Assembly (NCBI RefSeq): GCF_018613415.1
Contig: NZ_JAGGQG010000011.1
Location: forward strand, 124,001 to 188,000
Reading direction: 5' to 3'
Length of the DNA: 64,000 nucleotides
Source of the DNA: Bacillus sp. ISL-18
GTDB lineage: Bacteria; Bacillota; Bacilli; Bacillales; Cytobacillaceae
The notes under the pieces are model-generated. The model was given only the letters and a program-made list of their open reading frames with translations. It did not search any database and was not told the DNA's origin. Numbering within the stretch: the first letter of the stretch is position 1; every line of letters starts with the position of its first letter. Shown here piece after piece: positions 1-8,089 of this stretch. Made by a program: the position numbers and the translations under genes.

Positions 1-215
1 TTTCAGAGGGACGGAATTCTATGGCAAGTGCGGCACTTCGCTGGATTTTGGATCAAAAAGAGATTACCTGCATCATCCCTGGATTTAAAAACGTGAAACA
101 AGTAGAGCAAAATCTGTCAGCCTTGGATACAAAATCGTTTACAGAAGAAGAACAACAGAAGCTTCAACGTTTTTATCAGGAAAATGTAAAGGATTTTATT
201 AGAGGACCTTATTAA
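1..215 (+). CDS. Aldo/keto reductase, C-terminal fragment (gene starts before the window)
   Basis: The reading frame is open from the first bases of the window, so this is the last ~71 codons of a longer gene. The visible part has the end of an aldo/keto reductase barrel: a helix with ALRWILDQ, the IIPG-F-KNVKQVEQN segment that forms part of the NADP(H) phosphate pocket, and a short acidic C-terminal tail. It resembles the same segment of the complete reductase at 26035-27006. Family members are cytoplasmic NAD(P)H-dependent oxidoreductases acting on sugars or aldehydes. The catalytic tetrad lies outside the window, so the substrate cannot be judged. Confidence 0.8.
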   Translation, partial: SEGRNSMASAALRWILDQKEITCIIPGFKNVKQVEQNLSALDTKSFTEEEQQKLQRFYQENVKDFIRGPY

Positions 216-234
216 TGGTTCGGTCTCTAGTGAG

Positions 235-354
235 GTAGTCAATAGACGTTATTGCCGACCGAGCAGGAGAAAAAAGAGTGCCAAGGGTAGTCAATGGCCC
301 TTATTGCCGACCGAGCAAGCGAAAAAAGAGTACCATGGGTAGTCAATAGCCCAA
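235..354. repeat. 52-bp tandem repeat, about 2.3 copies
   Basis: GGTAGTCAAT recurs with its GTAGTC core starting at 235, 287 and 339, giving an exact 52-bp period. Each full unit carries TTATTGCCGACCGAGCA and a GAAAAAAGAG block. Within a unit, GGTAGTCAATA and TATTGCCGACC can pair imperfectly (9 of 11), so the copies may form small hairpins. The third copy is cut short just before the ribosome binding site of the deacetylase gene. This fills the 182-bp gap between the first two genes. Confidence 0.8.
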
Positions 355-396
355 TAAACCTCACAAATAATTACTTTCTGTAGGGAGTGAATCCAA

Positions 397-1014
397 TTGA
401 CCGAGCTAACTATGATTAACGAAGTTTCTACATCACAAAAGGCAGTTGCTATTACGTTCGATGATGGTCCGAATCCAATTTATACACCGGAAGTGTTGGA
501 TATTTTTGCAAAGGCAGGAGGAAAAGCAACGTTTTTTATGATTGGTGAACAAATGGAAAAAAATCCCGAAATAGTAAAAGAAGTGGCCGAACAAGGACAC
601 GAAATCGGCAATCATACGTTTTCCCATCCTAAATTATCGGAGTTAAGTCCTGCTGACTGTTTATCGGAAATTGAACGAAATGAGAAAATAATCCAAGAAT
701 TGACTGGACAACTCCCCGTTGTCTTCCGGCCTCCATATCTAGACTATAATAATGATACGATCTCAATCCTAAAGGATAAGGGGTATCCTATGATTGGAGC
801 ATTAAATATGGAGGCTCAAGACTGGGAGCAGCCTGGAGTAGAGCATATACTATCAGCCTCAAAGAAGTGTGTGAGTAATGGAAGTATTTTAATCTTTCAT
901 GACGGCTTTGGAGATCGTTCTCAAACAATAGAAGCGGTTAAGAAGCTTGTATTTGAGCTTAAATCTGAAGGTTATCAGCTTCTAACCGTAAGTGAGTTAT
1001 TAAACTTAGACTAG
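397..1014 (+). CDS. Polysaccharide deacetylase, CE4/NodB-fold
   Basis: A 205-residue single-domain CE4 protein. NodB motif 1 (TFDDGPN, residues 20-26) supplies the catalytic and metal-binding Asp pair; motif 2 (GNHTFSH, His73 and His77) supplies metal ligands; RPPY at 111-114 is motif 3; LIFHDG near the C-terminus supplies the last catalytic His. CE4 enzymes remove N- or O-acetyl groups from chitin, peptidoglycan or xylan. No signal peptide or membrane segment is seen, so it is probably cytoplasmic and may act on imported acetylated oligosaccharides (inference from the locus). The start is TTG with AGGGAG at 382-387 nine bases upstream; an in-frame ATG lies five codons inside. It is followed by its own terminator and is probably monocistronic. 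Confidence 0.85.
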   Translation: MTELTMINEVSTSQKAVAITFDDGPNPIYTPEVLDIFAKAGGKATFFMIGEQMEKNPEIVKEVAEQGHEIGNHTFSHPKLSELSPADCLSEIERNEKIIQELTGQLPVVFRPPYLDYNNDTISILKDKGYPMIGALNMEAQDWEQPGVEHILSASKKCVSNGSILIFHDGFGDRSQTIEAVKKLVFELKSEGYQLLTVSELLNLD

Positions 1015-1027
1015 GTATATTTATAGT

Positions 1028-1073
1028 AAAAAGGGATCGGAAAATTACTAAATTTTTCTGGTCCTTTTTTTTG
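1028..1073 (+). terminator. Rho-independent terminator (imperfect)
   Basis: AAAGGGATCGGAAAA pairs imperfectly with TTTTTCTGGTCCTTT, followed by a run of T. It ends the deacetylase transcript before the sensor kinase gene. Confidence 0.65.
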
Positions 1074-1146
1074 CTGTTTTCACTTATTTTTATACTAAAA
1101 TAAGTTATGATTAGATTAAAAATGAATACTGGTAGAAGGTGGCCAA

Positions 1147-2898
1147 ATGCTTTCCAAATTGCAGAGATGGAATACAATGAGAAATCAAATTTTAGTCGTC
1201 TTTTTAATTGTCATGGCTATTGTTTTATTAATCGTTGGCAGTTTAACTTTTAATCAAGTTTCCAATATGCTGAACAATAATGGAGAAAAGCAAATCCAGC
1301 AAACAGCAATTGAGGCAAATGGAAGATTGGAATCACTATATGAACAAGTGAATACGGCCTCAAAGCTTGTCATGACAAATGATAAAATTCAGGGAATTTT
1401 ATCAAAAGCCTATTTAGACAGAAAAGTAAGTTTTTCTGATCTTCAAGAAGCAAAAGGAACAGTTAATACCATTCAAGCTAATACGGAAGGAATCTTCTCA
1501 TTCGAGATTTTTACGAAAAATCAGAATCGCTTGTTACCAAATGACGACTCCAAGTTAACTGCCCGCATTGGTAAGCGGTGGATCACGCAGGCCAATGAAG
1601 CAAAGGGCCGTTTGGTTTGGATAGGAGAAGATCCTCATAATTCTGATTATATTTTAGCCCTTAGACAAGTGAATCTCATGGGGAATGACTATGGGAAAGG
1701 CGGCTATCTACTTATAAGGGTTTATCAAAACTATTTTCAATTCGCAAACCAAGACAATAGTGGTATCAATCAATATTCTATATTACTAGACAAGGATTTA
1801 AAGCCCATTCTGTCTAACTATTCTGGTTCGCCTGCCCCGATTATAAACAATGATAAATCAATTATATCCCTAGACCATAAGGATTATATGGTTACAAAAC
1901 AAGCCTCGAAAAATACCGGATGGACGCTTATTATTTTAACTCCTGTTAAAGCGCTTACTAAAGGGATTAATGTTTTGAAAATGGGGATTATGATTTCCGG
2001 AATCATAGGGCTGTTTATCTTTTTTAGCAGCTCATTATTTCTTTCAACCATCATTACAAGACCTATTATTAAACTGACAAAAACAATGCAAAAAGCAAGC
2101 GAAGGTTCTTTATCCTTGAATCCTTCTGTCCCAACTGTTAATGAAATCAATGAATTGAACAGTACCTATAATCAGCTTGTTAAGGAAACCAATCATCTCA
2201 TAAAAATGGTTTATCAAAAAGAAATTATTCGCAGTCAAAGTGAACTAAAGGCACTGCAGGCACAGATCAATCCCCATTTTCTTTTTAATACATTAGACGC
2301 TCTCAGATGGTCACTTGATGATAAAGAAGAAGAGGAACTTGCCGACCTTGTCATTGCGATGTCCAACTTATTTCGTTATACCATTACCAAACAATCCGAT
2401 AGTGATTGGGTATCAATCAAGGAAGAAATCAAACATATTGAAGATTATTTGGATATTATGAAAATGCGTTTTGGAGACCAGTTAAATTGGAATTTGAATA
2501 TTGATGTTGATTGGGATGAAGTAAAAATACCAAAATTATTAATACAGCCTTTGGTGGAGAATGCTGTCATTCATGGGGCAGGGAATACGGTCAAGCCATG
2601 TATGATTACTGTATCGATCCAACCTTCAGCTGATACTCAGTACCTCGAAATACTTGTACATGATGATGGTCCTGGAATGGATCAAGAAAAGTTAGATGTT
2701 GTAAAACAGTCTATGACGGAAGGGGGAGGCCCATCCTTAAAGGGAAATGGGATGGCGATTTCCAATGTTTTTAAACGCCTTCTATTATACTATCATGCTC
2801 ATTTAAAAAGGGGCTTGACGATCTCAAGTGAGGTAAATAACGGTACAACGATTTCTTTTGAAATTCCCGTGAAAATGGAGGAGACCCAAGTTGTATAG
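1147..2898 (+). CDS. Sensor histidine kinase, YesM family
   Basis: 583 residues. A transmembrane helix at about 15-37, a ~240-residue extracellular sensing region, a second helix at about 275-300, a HAMP linker, then a His_kinase/HATPase module. The phospho-acceptor motif INPHFLFNT has the candidate His377, and PLVENAVIHG is the N-box of the ATPase domain, with DDGPGMD as the G1-type box. This layout is that of YesM/LytS-type kinases, which usually sense sugars, sometimes through a binding protein. ATG at 1147 follows GAAGGTGG. The stop overlaps the start of the response regulator, so the two are translationally coupled. Kinase-regulator-importer order matches the xylo-oligosaccharide XynDC-XynEFG arrangement known from Geobacillus, so oligosaccharide sensing is likely; the ligand is not known. 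Confidence 0.92.
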   Translation: MLSKLQRWNTMRNQILVVFLIVMAIVLLIVGSLTFNQVSNMLNNNGEKQIQQTAIEANGRLESLYEQVNTASKLVMTNDKIQGILSKAYLDRKVSFSDLQEAKGTVNTIQANTEGIFSFEIFTKNQNRLLPNDDSKLTARIGKRWITQANEAKGRLVWIGEDPHNSDYILALRQVNLMGNDYGKGGYLLIRVYQNYFQFANQDNSGINQYSILLDKDLKPILSNYSGSPAPIINNDKSIISLDHKDYMVTKQASKNTGWTLIILTPVKALTKGINVLKMGIMISGIIGLFIFFSSSLFLSTIITRPIIKLTKTMQKASEGSLSLNPSVPTVNEINELNSTYNQLVKETNHLIKMVYQKEIIRSQSELKALQAQINPHFLFNTLDALRWSLDDKEEEELADLVIAMSNLFRYTITKQSDSDWVSIKEEIKHIEDYLDIMKMRFGDQLNWNLNIDVDWDEVKIPKLLIQPLVENAVIHGAGNTVKPCMITVSIQPSADTQYLEILVHDDGPGMDQEKLDVVKQSMTEGGGPSLKGNGMAISNVFKRLLLYYHAHLKRGLTISSEVNNGTTISFEIPVKMEETQVV

Positions 2899-3679
2899 AC
2901 GAACGATTTTAATAGTTGATGATGAACCAAGAACCCGGCAAGGGCTTAAGAAGACATTGGATACATGGGCACAAGGGGAATACCAAATCATTACGACTGC
3001 TAATGCGGAGGAAACAATCGAAATCATGCGTCAGCAAAAGATTGATATCCTCTTAACAGACATTCGTATGCCGGAAATGACTGGTTTAGAGCTCTTAAAA
3101 GTAATCAAAGAGCAAAACATGTCACCTGTTATTATTGTTATTTCTGCGTATTCGGAATTCGAATATGCCCATGAGGCTCTTCGTCTCGGGGTTATTAACT
3201 ATTTATTAAAACCAATTAGCAAAAAAAATCTAATTGAAGCAGTAGAGGATGCTGTGAAGGCTGTGGAGAAACAAGAACGGGCAGGATTGATTGAAAAAGT
3301 GGTGGATACTAAACTTGTTGATGTAAACACCCAAAGTCCTTCCAATCGGCTGCCAATCCGTGAAGCGCTCGATTATATTAATCAACATCTGAAAAATGAA
3401 CTTTCCCAAAAGGAAGTTGCCGACCATGTTCATTTAAATCCAAGTTATTTAAGTGTTTTATTTAAGGATCATGTTAAACTAACGTTCAGTGAATATGTAA
3501 CAAGAAGGAGGATCCAGCGCGCCAAGGAATTATTAATGTCAACTAATCTTCCAATTGCTGATATTGCAGAGGAATCTGGTTACAAAACGGCAAAATATTT
3601 TATTAAGATTTTTAAGGAAATGGAAGGAGAAACACCTAGCGCCTATCGTAAAAATTATAATGAAAAGGCTGTCCAATAA
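2891..3679 (+). CDS. Response regulator, YesN-type (REC + AraC HTH)
   Basis: 262 residues. An N-terminal receiver domain (1-120) has acidic pocket residues Asp10/Asp11, candidate phosphorylation site Asp57 in LLTDIRMPE, a conserved Ser-Ala (ISAYSEF) and Lys in LLKPI. An AraC-type double helix-turn-helix fills 155-255, ending in the family signature ESGYKTAKYFIKIFKEMEG-TPSAYR. The TTG start overlaps the kinase stop by 8 bp. It probably activates the binding-protein genes immediately downstream. It is shorter than many YesN proteins (350-550 residues) because it lacks the extended linker. Confidence 0.92.
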   Translation: MYRRTILIVDDEPRTRQGLKKTLDTWAQGEYQIITTANAEETIEIMRQQKIDILLTDIRMPEMTGLELLKVIKEQNMSPVIIVISAYSEFEYAHEALRLGVINYLLKPISKKNLIEAVEDAVKAVEKQERAGLIEKVVDTKLVDVNTQSPSNRLPIREALDYINQHLKNELSQKEVADHVHLNPSYLSVLFKDHVKLTFSEYVTRRRIQRAKELLMSTNLPIADIAEESGYKTAKYFIKIFKEMEGETPSAYRKNYNEKAVQ

Positions 3680-3698
3680 TTTGGGTTCTCTTTCCTAA

Positions 3699-3762
3699 GA
3701 CCTATTTTCCAACGATCTGAATACTAACCTATCAATCTAAACAGCTAAGATAATAATAGGTC
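3699..3762. promoter_or_regulatory. Leader with inverted repeat before binding-protein copy 1
   Basis: GACCTATT at 3699-3706 and AATAGGTC at 3755-3762 are exact inverted repeats bracketing an AT-rich stretch just before the ribosome binding site. A recognisable but degenerate version precedes copy 2 (GACCTATT and AAAAGGTC near 5608-5667). It could be a target of the adjacent AraC-type response regulator or a leader stem; there is no direct evidence for either. Confidence 0.4.
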
Positions 3763-3778
3763 ATGGGAGGAATAACCA

Positions 3779-5104
3779 TTGTTTAAAAAGAAAATGATAT
3801 CAGTTTTGGTATTCATGATCCTCCTTGCTGCAATAGCTGCTGGCTGTTCTTCATCAAGGTCGTCTGGTGATGTAATGGCTTTAAACGACAGCAAGAAAGT
3901 GATTCATTTCATGCATATATGGCCGGAAGGCAGTTCGAATTCTCAGTATTCCATCGTGAAAAGTATCATCTCTGATTACGAAAGACAACATCCTGATGTA
4001 AAAATTGAAACAGAAATTGTTAACTCTGATCAATATAAGGACAAGCTTAAAGTTTTAGCTACTGCAAATGAATTACCAGACATTGGGATGACTTGGTCAG
4101 ATGGATTTATTAGACCGTACGTAAATGCTGACATGTTAGAGCCGTTAGACGATATCGTTAATAACGATCCAGCACTTAAAGATGCATTCATCCCAGGCGT
4201 AAAGGAGTCCTATGCAGTTAATGAAAAAACGTATGGTTTGCCCTTAGAATTGAACACTTCATATGTTTTTTACAATAAGGAAATTTTCAAGAAATATAAC
4301 CTTGCCGTCCCTAAAACATTTGAAGAGTATAAACACGTCGTGAAAAGACTAGCGGAAAATGGAGTGATCCCTGCTACTGTAGGTGCAAAGGATGGATGGC
4401 CAGCATCCTTCTGGTTTATGTATCTAGCAGACCGTATTGGCGGACCGACTATTTTAACCGATGTTATACATGGAAAAGCAAAAATGGATGACCCAGCACT
4501 TTTAAAAGCAGCACAAGAAGTTCAAAATTTAGTTAATATGGGCGGTTTTGTAAAAGAGGCAAGCACATTATCATATGAAGATTCCGTGGATTATTTCATG
4601 TATGAAAAAGCGGCCATGTTTCTAACTGGACTTTGGCAATTGCCGGCATTCACAACAAGCCCTGATGTACCACAAGAGTTTAAAGATAAAATTGGCTACT
4701 TCAAATTCCCGCTTTACGAAGGCGGTAAAGGCACCGATATCAACAGTTATGTAGGGGGCCCCGGTGTAGGGTTATTCGTAGCGAAAGATTCAAAGGTTAA
4801 AAAAGAAGCAAAGGATTTTGTGGGATTTTTCGTAAAAGAATGGGGCAAAAAATCTGTTACGGATGCAGGGATCATCCCGGCAACAAAAGTGGATACATCC
4901 AATTTGAAACTTTCACCAATGTACATGGATATATTAAAGGATTTGAACGAAGCTTCCAATGTTACAACTTATTTCGATACTCAATCCAGCCCGGCTGTAT
5001 CCGAATTACACCACGAATTACTTACGGCTCTATTCGGAAAACAAGTAACCCCAAACGATTTCGTTAAACAACAAGCAGACGCATTAGCTGAAGAACAAAA
5101 GTAA
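3779..5104 (+). CDS. Sugar ABC transporter solute-binding lipoprotein (copy 1)
   Basis: 441 residues, CUT1-type extracellular binding protein. The signal peptide ends in lipobox AAGC with Cys23 as the lipidated residue, so it is anchored on the outer face of the membrane. Bulk sequence is the SBP_bac_1/8 fold with the usual ELPDIGMTWSDGF and GLPLELN-SYVFYNKEIF segments. Start is TTG with GGGAGG (3765-3770) eight bases before. It is strikingly similar along its whole length to the next gene at 5683-7011, and their 5' leaders are also alike, so the pair arose by tandem duplication. A terminator follows, so this copy may be made as a monocistronic transcript. Likely ligand: a hemicellulose oligosaccharide (inference). 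Confidence 0.93.
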   Translation: MFKKKMISVLVFMILLAAIAAGCSSSRSSGDVMALNDSKKVIHFMHIWPEGSSNSQYSIVKSIISDYERQHPDVKIETEIVNSDQYKDKLKVLATANELPDIGMTWSDGFIRPYVNADMLEPLDDIVNNDPALKDAFIPGVKESYAVNEKTYGLPLELNTSYVFYNKEIFKKYNLAVPKTFEEYKHVVKRLAENGVIPATVGAKDGWPASFWFMYLADRIGGPTILTDVIHGKAKMDDPALLKAAQEVQNLVNMGGFVKEASTLSYEDSVDYFMYEKAAMFLTGLWQLPAFTTSPDVPQEFKDKIGYFKFPLYEGGKGTDINSYVGGPGVGLFVAKDSKVKKEAKDFVGFFVKEWGKKSVTDAGIIPATKVDTSNLKLSPMYMDILKDLNEASNVTTYFDTQSSPAVSELHHELLTALFGKQVTPNDFVKQQADALAEEQK

Positions 5105-5133
5105 AAGAAGTTTCAATCATTTGCGTAACACAG

Positions 5134-5164
5134 GCTCCCAGTTATTTTTTGCTGGGAGTTTTTT
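5134..5164 (+). terminator. Rho-independent terminator
   Basis: CTCCCAG and CTGGGAG form a perfect 7-bp stem with an AT-rich loop, followed by TTTTTTG. It separates binding-protein copy 1 from the repeat cluster. Confidence 0.85.
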
Positions 5165-5180
5165 GTTTGCGCCGTTATAC

Positions 5181-5307
5181 TTGTCCAGCTCCAGCGCCTA
5201 GGGGCTCGAAGATCTACAGCCAATCCGTCAAGAAGGCTAAAGAACAGCCTTCTCGCCGGCTCGTCTTATGCCTGTCGCCCCTGTTCAAGGCGCTTCCGCT
5301 TTTCTTA
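5181..5307. repeat. Large palindromic repeat element, copy 1
   Basis: A ~127-bp element that starts TTGTCCAGCTCCAGCGCCT and ends AAGGCGCTTCCGCTTTTC. It can fold on itself: outer AGCGCCT/AGGCGCT, then GGGG/CCCC, then AGAAGGCT/AGCCTTCT. The GGGG/CCCC and inner stem differ from copies 2 and 3 in a pair-preserving way. No coding potential is seen. Related dispersed elements are familiar from Bacillaceae intergenic regions, but I cannot name a published family with confidence. Confidence 0.85.
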
Positions 5308-5433
5308 TTGTCTAGCTCCAGCGCCTAGCCCCTCGAGGTCACAAGCCAATCCGTCCAAAAGGTTAAAAAACAACCTTTCGGCCGGCTTGTCTTGTGCTTG
5401 TCGGGGCTGATCAAGGCGCTTCCGCTTTTCTTA
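5308..5433. repeat. Large palindromic repeat element, copy 2
   Basis: A 126-bp unit directly abutting copy 1. Stems: AGCGCCT/AGGCGCT, GCCCC/GGGGC, ACAAGCC/GGCTTGT and AAAGGTT/AACCTTT. It is almost identical to copy 3, so the last duplication in this array was recent. Confidence 0.85.
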
Positions 5434-5556
5434 TTGTCTAGCTCCAGCGCCTAGCCCCTCGAGGTCACAAGCCAATCCATCCAAAAGGTTAAAAAACAAC
5501 CTTTCGGCCGGCCTGTCTTGTGCTTGTCGGGGCTGATCAAGGCGCTTCCGCTTTTC
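5434..5556. repeat. Large palindromic repeat element, copy 3
   Basis: Differs from copy 2 at only a few bases in the body, for example ATCCATCC for ATCCGTCC and GGCCTGTC for GGCTTGTC. It ends about 125 bp before binding-protein copy 2, upstream of that gene's leader. Confidence 0.85.
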
Positions 5557-5682
5557 CTGTGAAAGGGCTTTCTAAAAATAGTGGTATTTTTCCTAATCGT
5601 AGTGACCTATTTTCAAAACTATCTGAATGCTAAACTTATAAATGTAAACAAACAAAATAAAAGGTCATAGGGGGAATAACAA

Positions 5683-7011
5683 TTGTTTAAAAAGAAAACG
5701 ATTTCAGTCTTGATGTCCTTGGTAATGCTTGCTGCCTTAGCGCTTGCTGGCTGTTCTTCATCAAGTTCTTCTGGTAAAGAAAGCGCTTCAAGCGGCGGTA
5801 AGAAAGTGATTAAATTTATGCATTTATGGCCGGAAGGCAGTTCAAATGCACAGTTTTCAATTGTAAAAAATATCATTGCTGATTATGAAAAACAGCATAA
5901 AGATGTAAAAATTGAAACAGAAATTCTAAGCCCTGATCAATACAGAGACAAGCTTAAAGTTTTAGCTTCATCCAATGAATTACCTGACATTGGGATGACA
6001 TGGTCAGATGGATTTATCCAGCCTTATGTACAAGGTGACATGTTAGAGCCATTAGACGATGTCGTTAATGGAGATCCAGCTCTTAAAGATGCTTTTATCC
6101 CTGGTGTAAAAGAATCGTATGCGGTTAATGGTAAAACGTATGGTTTACCATTAGAATTAAACATTTCATATGTTTTCTACAACAAAGAAATTTTCAAGAA
6201 ATATAACCTAGAAGTTCCTAAAACATTTGAAGAATATAAAAATGTCGTGAAAACATTAGCAAAAAATGGAGTTACCCCTGCGACTGTAGGCGCTAAAGAT
6301 GGCTGGCCAGCATCCTTCTGGTTTATGTATCTAGCAGATCGTATCGGTGGACCAACGATTTTAACAGATGTAATTCATGGAAAAGCAAAAATGACAGACC
6401 CTGCTGTTGTAAAAGCAGCTCAAGAAGTTCAAAACTTAGTAGATATGGGCGGCTTTGAAAAAGGTGCAAGCGCCTTATCAAATGAAGATGCAAAAGGTTA
6501 CTTTATGAATGAAAAAGCAGCGATGTTCTTAACCGCTACTTGGGAATTACCAAACTATACAACAAGCCCTGATGTGAAACAAGAGTTTAAAGATAAGATT
6601 GGCTACTTTAAATTCCCAACTTATGAAGGCGGTAAAGGTACAGACATTAACAGTTATGTTGGCGGCCCTGGCGTTGGTTTATTCGTAGCGAAAGATTCTA
6701 AAGTGAAGAAAGAAGCAAAGGATTTTGTTGGATTCTTAGTGAAAGAATGGGGTAAAAAATCAGTTACAGATGCTGGTGTTATTCCTGCAACGAAAGTAGA
6801 CACATCTAGTTTGAAACTTTCTCCAATGTACATTGATATCTTGAAGGATTTGAGTGAAGCATCCAACGTTACGACGTATTTTGATACTCAATCCAGCCCG
6901 GCTGTATCAGAGTTGCACCATGATTTAATGACAGCTCTATTCGGAAAACAAATTACGCCGAAAGACTTTGCTAAACAACAGGCAGATGCTCTTGCTAAAG
7001 AACAAAAGTAA
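5683..7011 (+). CDS. Sugar ABC transporter solute-binding lipoprotein (copy 2)
   Basis: 442 residues, lipobox LAGC with Cys24, followed by a Ser-rich linker and a CUT1 binding-protein fold. Most of the protein matches copy 1 almost residue for residue, including the KTYGLPLELN, DGWPASFWFMYLADRIGGP and TDINSYVGGPGVGLFVAKDS segments. Differences cluster in the N-terminal linker and around residues 255-300 (ASALSNEDAKGYF and the segment after it), near a possible ligand-facing region. TTG start with AGGGGGA at 5669-5675. Two intergenic RNA hairpins separate it from the permease genes, which would favour making more binding protein than permease. Confidence 0.93.
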   Translation: MFKKKTISVLMSLVMLAALALAGCSSSSSSGKESASSGGKKVIKFMHLWPEGSSNAQFSIVKNIIADYEKQHKDVKIETEILSPDQYRDKLKVLASSNELPDIGMTWSDGFIQPYVQGDMLEPLDDVVNGDPALKDAFIPGVKESYAVNGKTYGLPLELNISYVFYNKEIFKKYNLEVPKTFEEYKNVVKTLAKNGVTPATVGAKDGWPASFWFMYLADRIGGPTILTDVIHGKAKMTDPAVVKAAQEVQNLVDMGGFEKGASALSNEDAKGYFMNEKAAMFLTATWELPNYTTSPDVKQEFKDKIGYFKFPTYEGGKGTDINSYVGGPGVGLFVAKDSKVKKEAKDFVGFLVKEWGKKSVTDAGVIPATKVDTSSLKLSPMYIDILKDLSEASNVTTYFDTQSSPAVSELHHDLMTALFGKQITPKDFAKQQADALAKEQK

Positions 7012-7034
7012 TTAAGCGTAACTCATTCTCTTAA

Positions 7035-7067
7035 AGATAGAGGGCATACAAAATATGCTCTCTATCT
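7035..7067 (+). other. Intercistronic stem-loop after binding-protein copy 2
   Basis: AGATAGAGGGCATA pairs with TATGCTCTCTATCT across a CAAAA loop, 14 pairs with one G-U. No T-run follows, so it looks like an mRNA-processing or 3'-stabilising hairpin rather than a strong terminator. Confidence 0.6.
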
Positions 7068-7078
7068 ACTTTAGACTA

Positions 7079-7173
7079 TTCAGCTTCAGCGCTTAGGAGC
7101 GACAGGCTTAGTTCAATCCTTCAAGAAGGCTCGAATTAAGCCTGTCGCCCCAACCCAAGGCGCTTACGTTTTT
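7079..7173. repeat. Diverged copy 4 of the palindromic repeat element
   Basis: Shares CAGCTTCAGCGCTTAG and CAAGGCGCTTACGTTTTT ends with the 5181-5556 array, but the long stem here is GCGACAGGCTTA paired with TAAGCCTGTCGC. It is shorter (~95 bp). It sits within a transporter operon, about 20 bp before the permease start. Confidence 0.75.
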
Positions 7174-7194
7174 AATTAGAAGGGAGTATAGAAA

Positions 7195-8070
7195 ATGAAA
7201 AACGTAATGTCAAACAAGTTAGCCATAAGCCTCTACGTACTTCCTGCCTTACTACTTATTCTTATTTTGATTTACATCCCAATCGTTCAAACAGGTTATT
7301 ATGGTTTAATGGACTGGAACGGCATCGGGAAGATGAAGTTTATAGGTTTAGAGAACTACAAAAATCTAATTCATGACAAAATGTTTTGGCAAAGTACTTG
7401 GCATTCCTTATTACTCGGTATTTTCTCCACAATCAGCTTAATTGGTTACTTGATTTTATCGTTAATTTTAGCTAGTAAGATTAAGGGAGCTAACTTTTTA
7501 AGAAAAATTTACCTAATCCCTATGTTGTTATCCTCTGTTGCAATAGCACAGTTATGGGCGAAGATCTTTGACCCGTCTAACGGAATGATCAACAGATTGT
7601 TAATGACATTTGGTGTTGAAAACCCACCCCTTTGGTTGGCAGATTCAAACATCGTATTATATGCCCTTTTTATCCCAATTGTTTGGCAATATGCTGGTTT
7701 TTATATTATTATTTTCTACGCGGCACTAAAGAATGTTCCTGAAGAACTGATTGAAGCAGCGAAAATTGATGGAGCCACAGCTTTTCAAATTGCTTATAAG
7801 ATTAAAGTTCCGCTAATCGCAGGAGTCATCAAAGTAATGGTCATATTAGCCATCGTTGGTTCATTAAAGTATTTTGATTTAATTTTCGTCTTGACTGGCG
7901 GCGGCCCTAACCATGCGAGTGAGGTTATGGCATCCTATATGTATACAGAAGCATTCACAAAATATAACTTTGGTTACGGAAGTGCCATCGGGTTTGGTTT
8001 ACTTGTTATCTGTATGCTGATGACCTGGTTAATCCAAAAACTACTATCTACTAAAGATGTAGATTATTAA
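7195..8070 (+). CDS. ABC sugar permease, MalF/UgpA type
   Basis: 291 residues, about six transmembrane helices (first at about 10-32). The cytoplasmic EAA loop EAAKIDGATAFQIAYKIKVPLI contacts the ATPase subunit. It belongs to the CUT1 oligosaccharide importers and works with the next permease and the binding proteins upstream. ATG at 7195 follows AAGGGAG. No ATPase gene accompanies the operon; CUT1 systems in Bacillus commonly share an MsmX-type ATPase encoded elsewhere. Confidence 0.93.
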   Translation: MKNVMSNKLAISLYVLPALLLILILIYIPIVQTGYYGLMDWNGIGKMKFIGLENYKNLIHDKMFWQSTWHSLLLGIFSTISLIGYLILSLILASKIKGANFLRKIYLIPMLLSSVAIAQLWAKIFDPSNGMINRLLMTFGVENPPLWLADSNIVLYALFIPIVWQYAGFYIIIFYAALKNVPEELIEAAKIDGATAFQIAYKIKVPLIAGVIKVMVILAIVGSLKYFDLIFVLTGGGPNHASEVMASYMYTEAFTKYNFGYGSAIGFGLLVICMLMTWLIQKLLSTKDVDY

Positions 8071-8089
8071 AAAAAGGGGAGTGAATAAG

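Noticed and set aside
235..354. 52-bp repeats considered as a CRISPR or attachment site
   Set aside because: The whole unit is repeated, not a repeat plus variable spacer, and there is no integrase nearby.
5181..5556. Repeat array considered as a CRISPR
   Set aside because: Units are ~126 bp with internal palindromes and abut directly; there are no short constant repeats with unique spacers and no cas genes.
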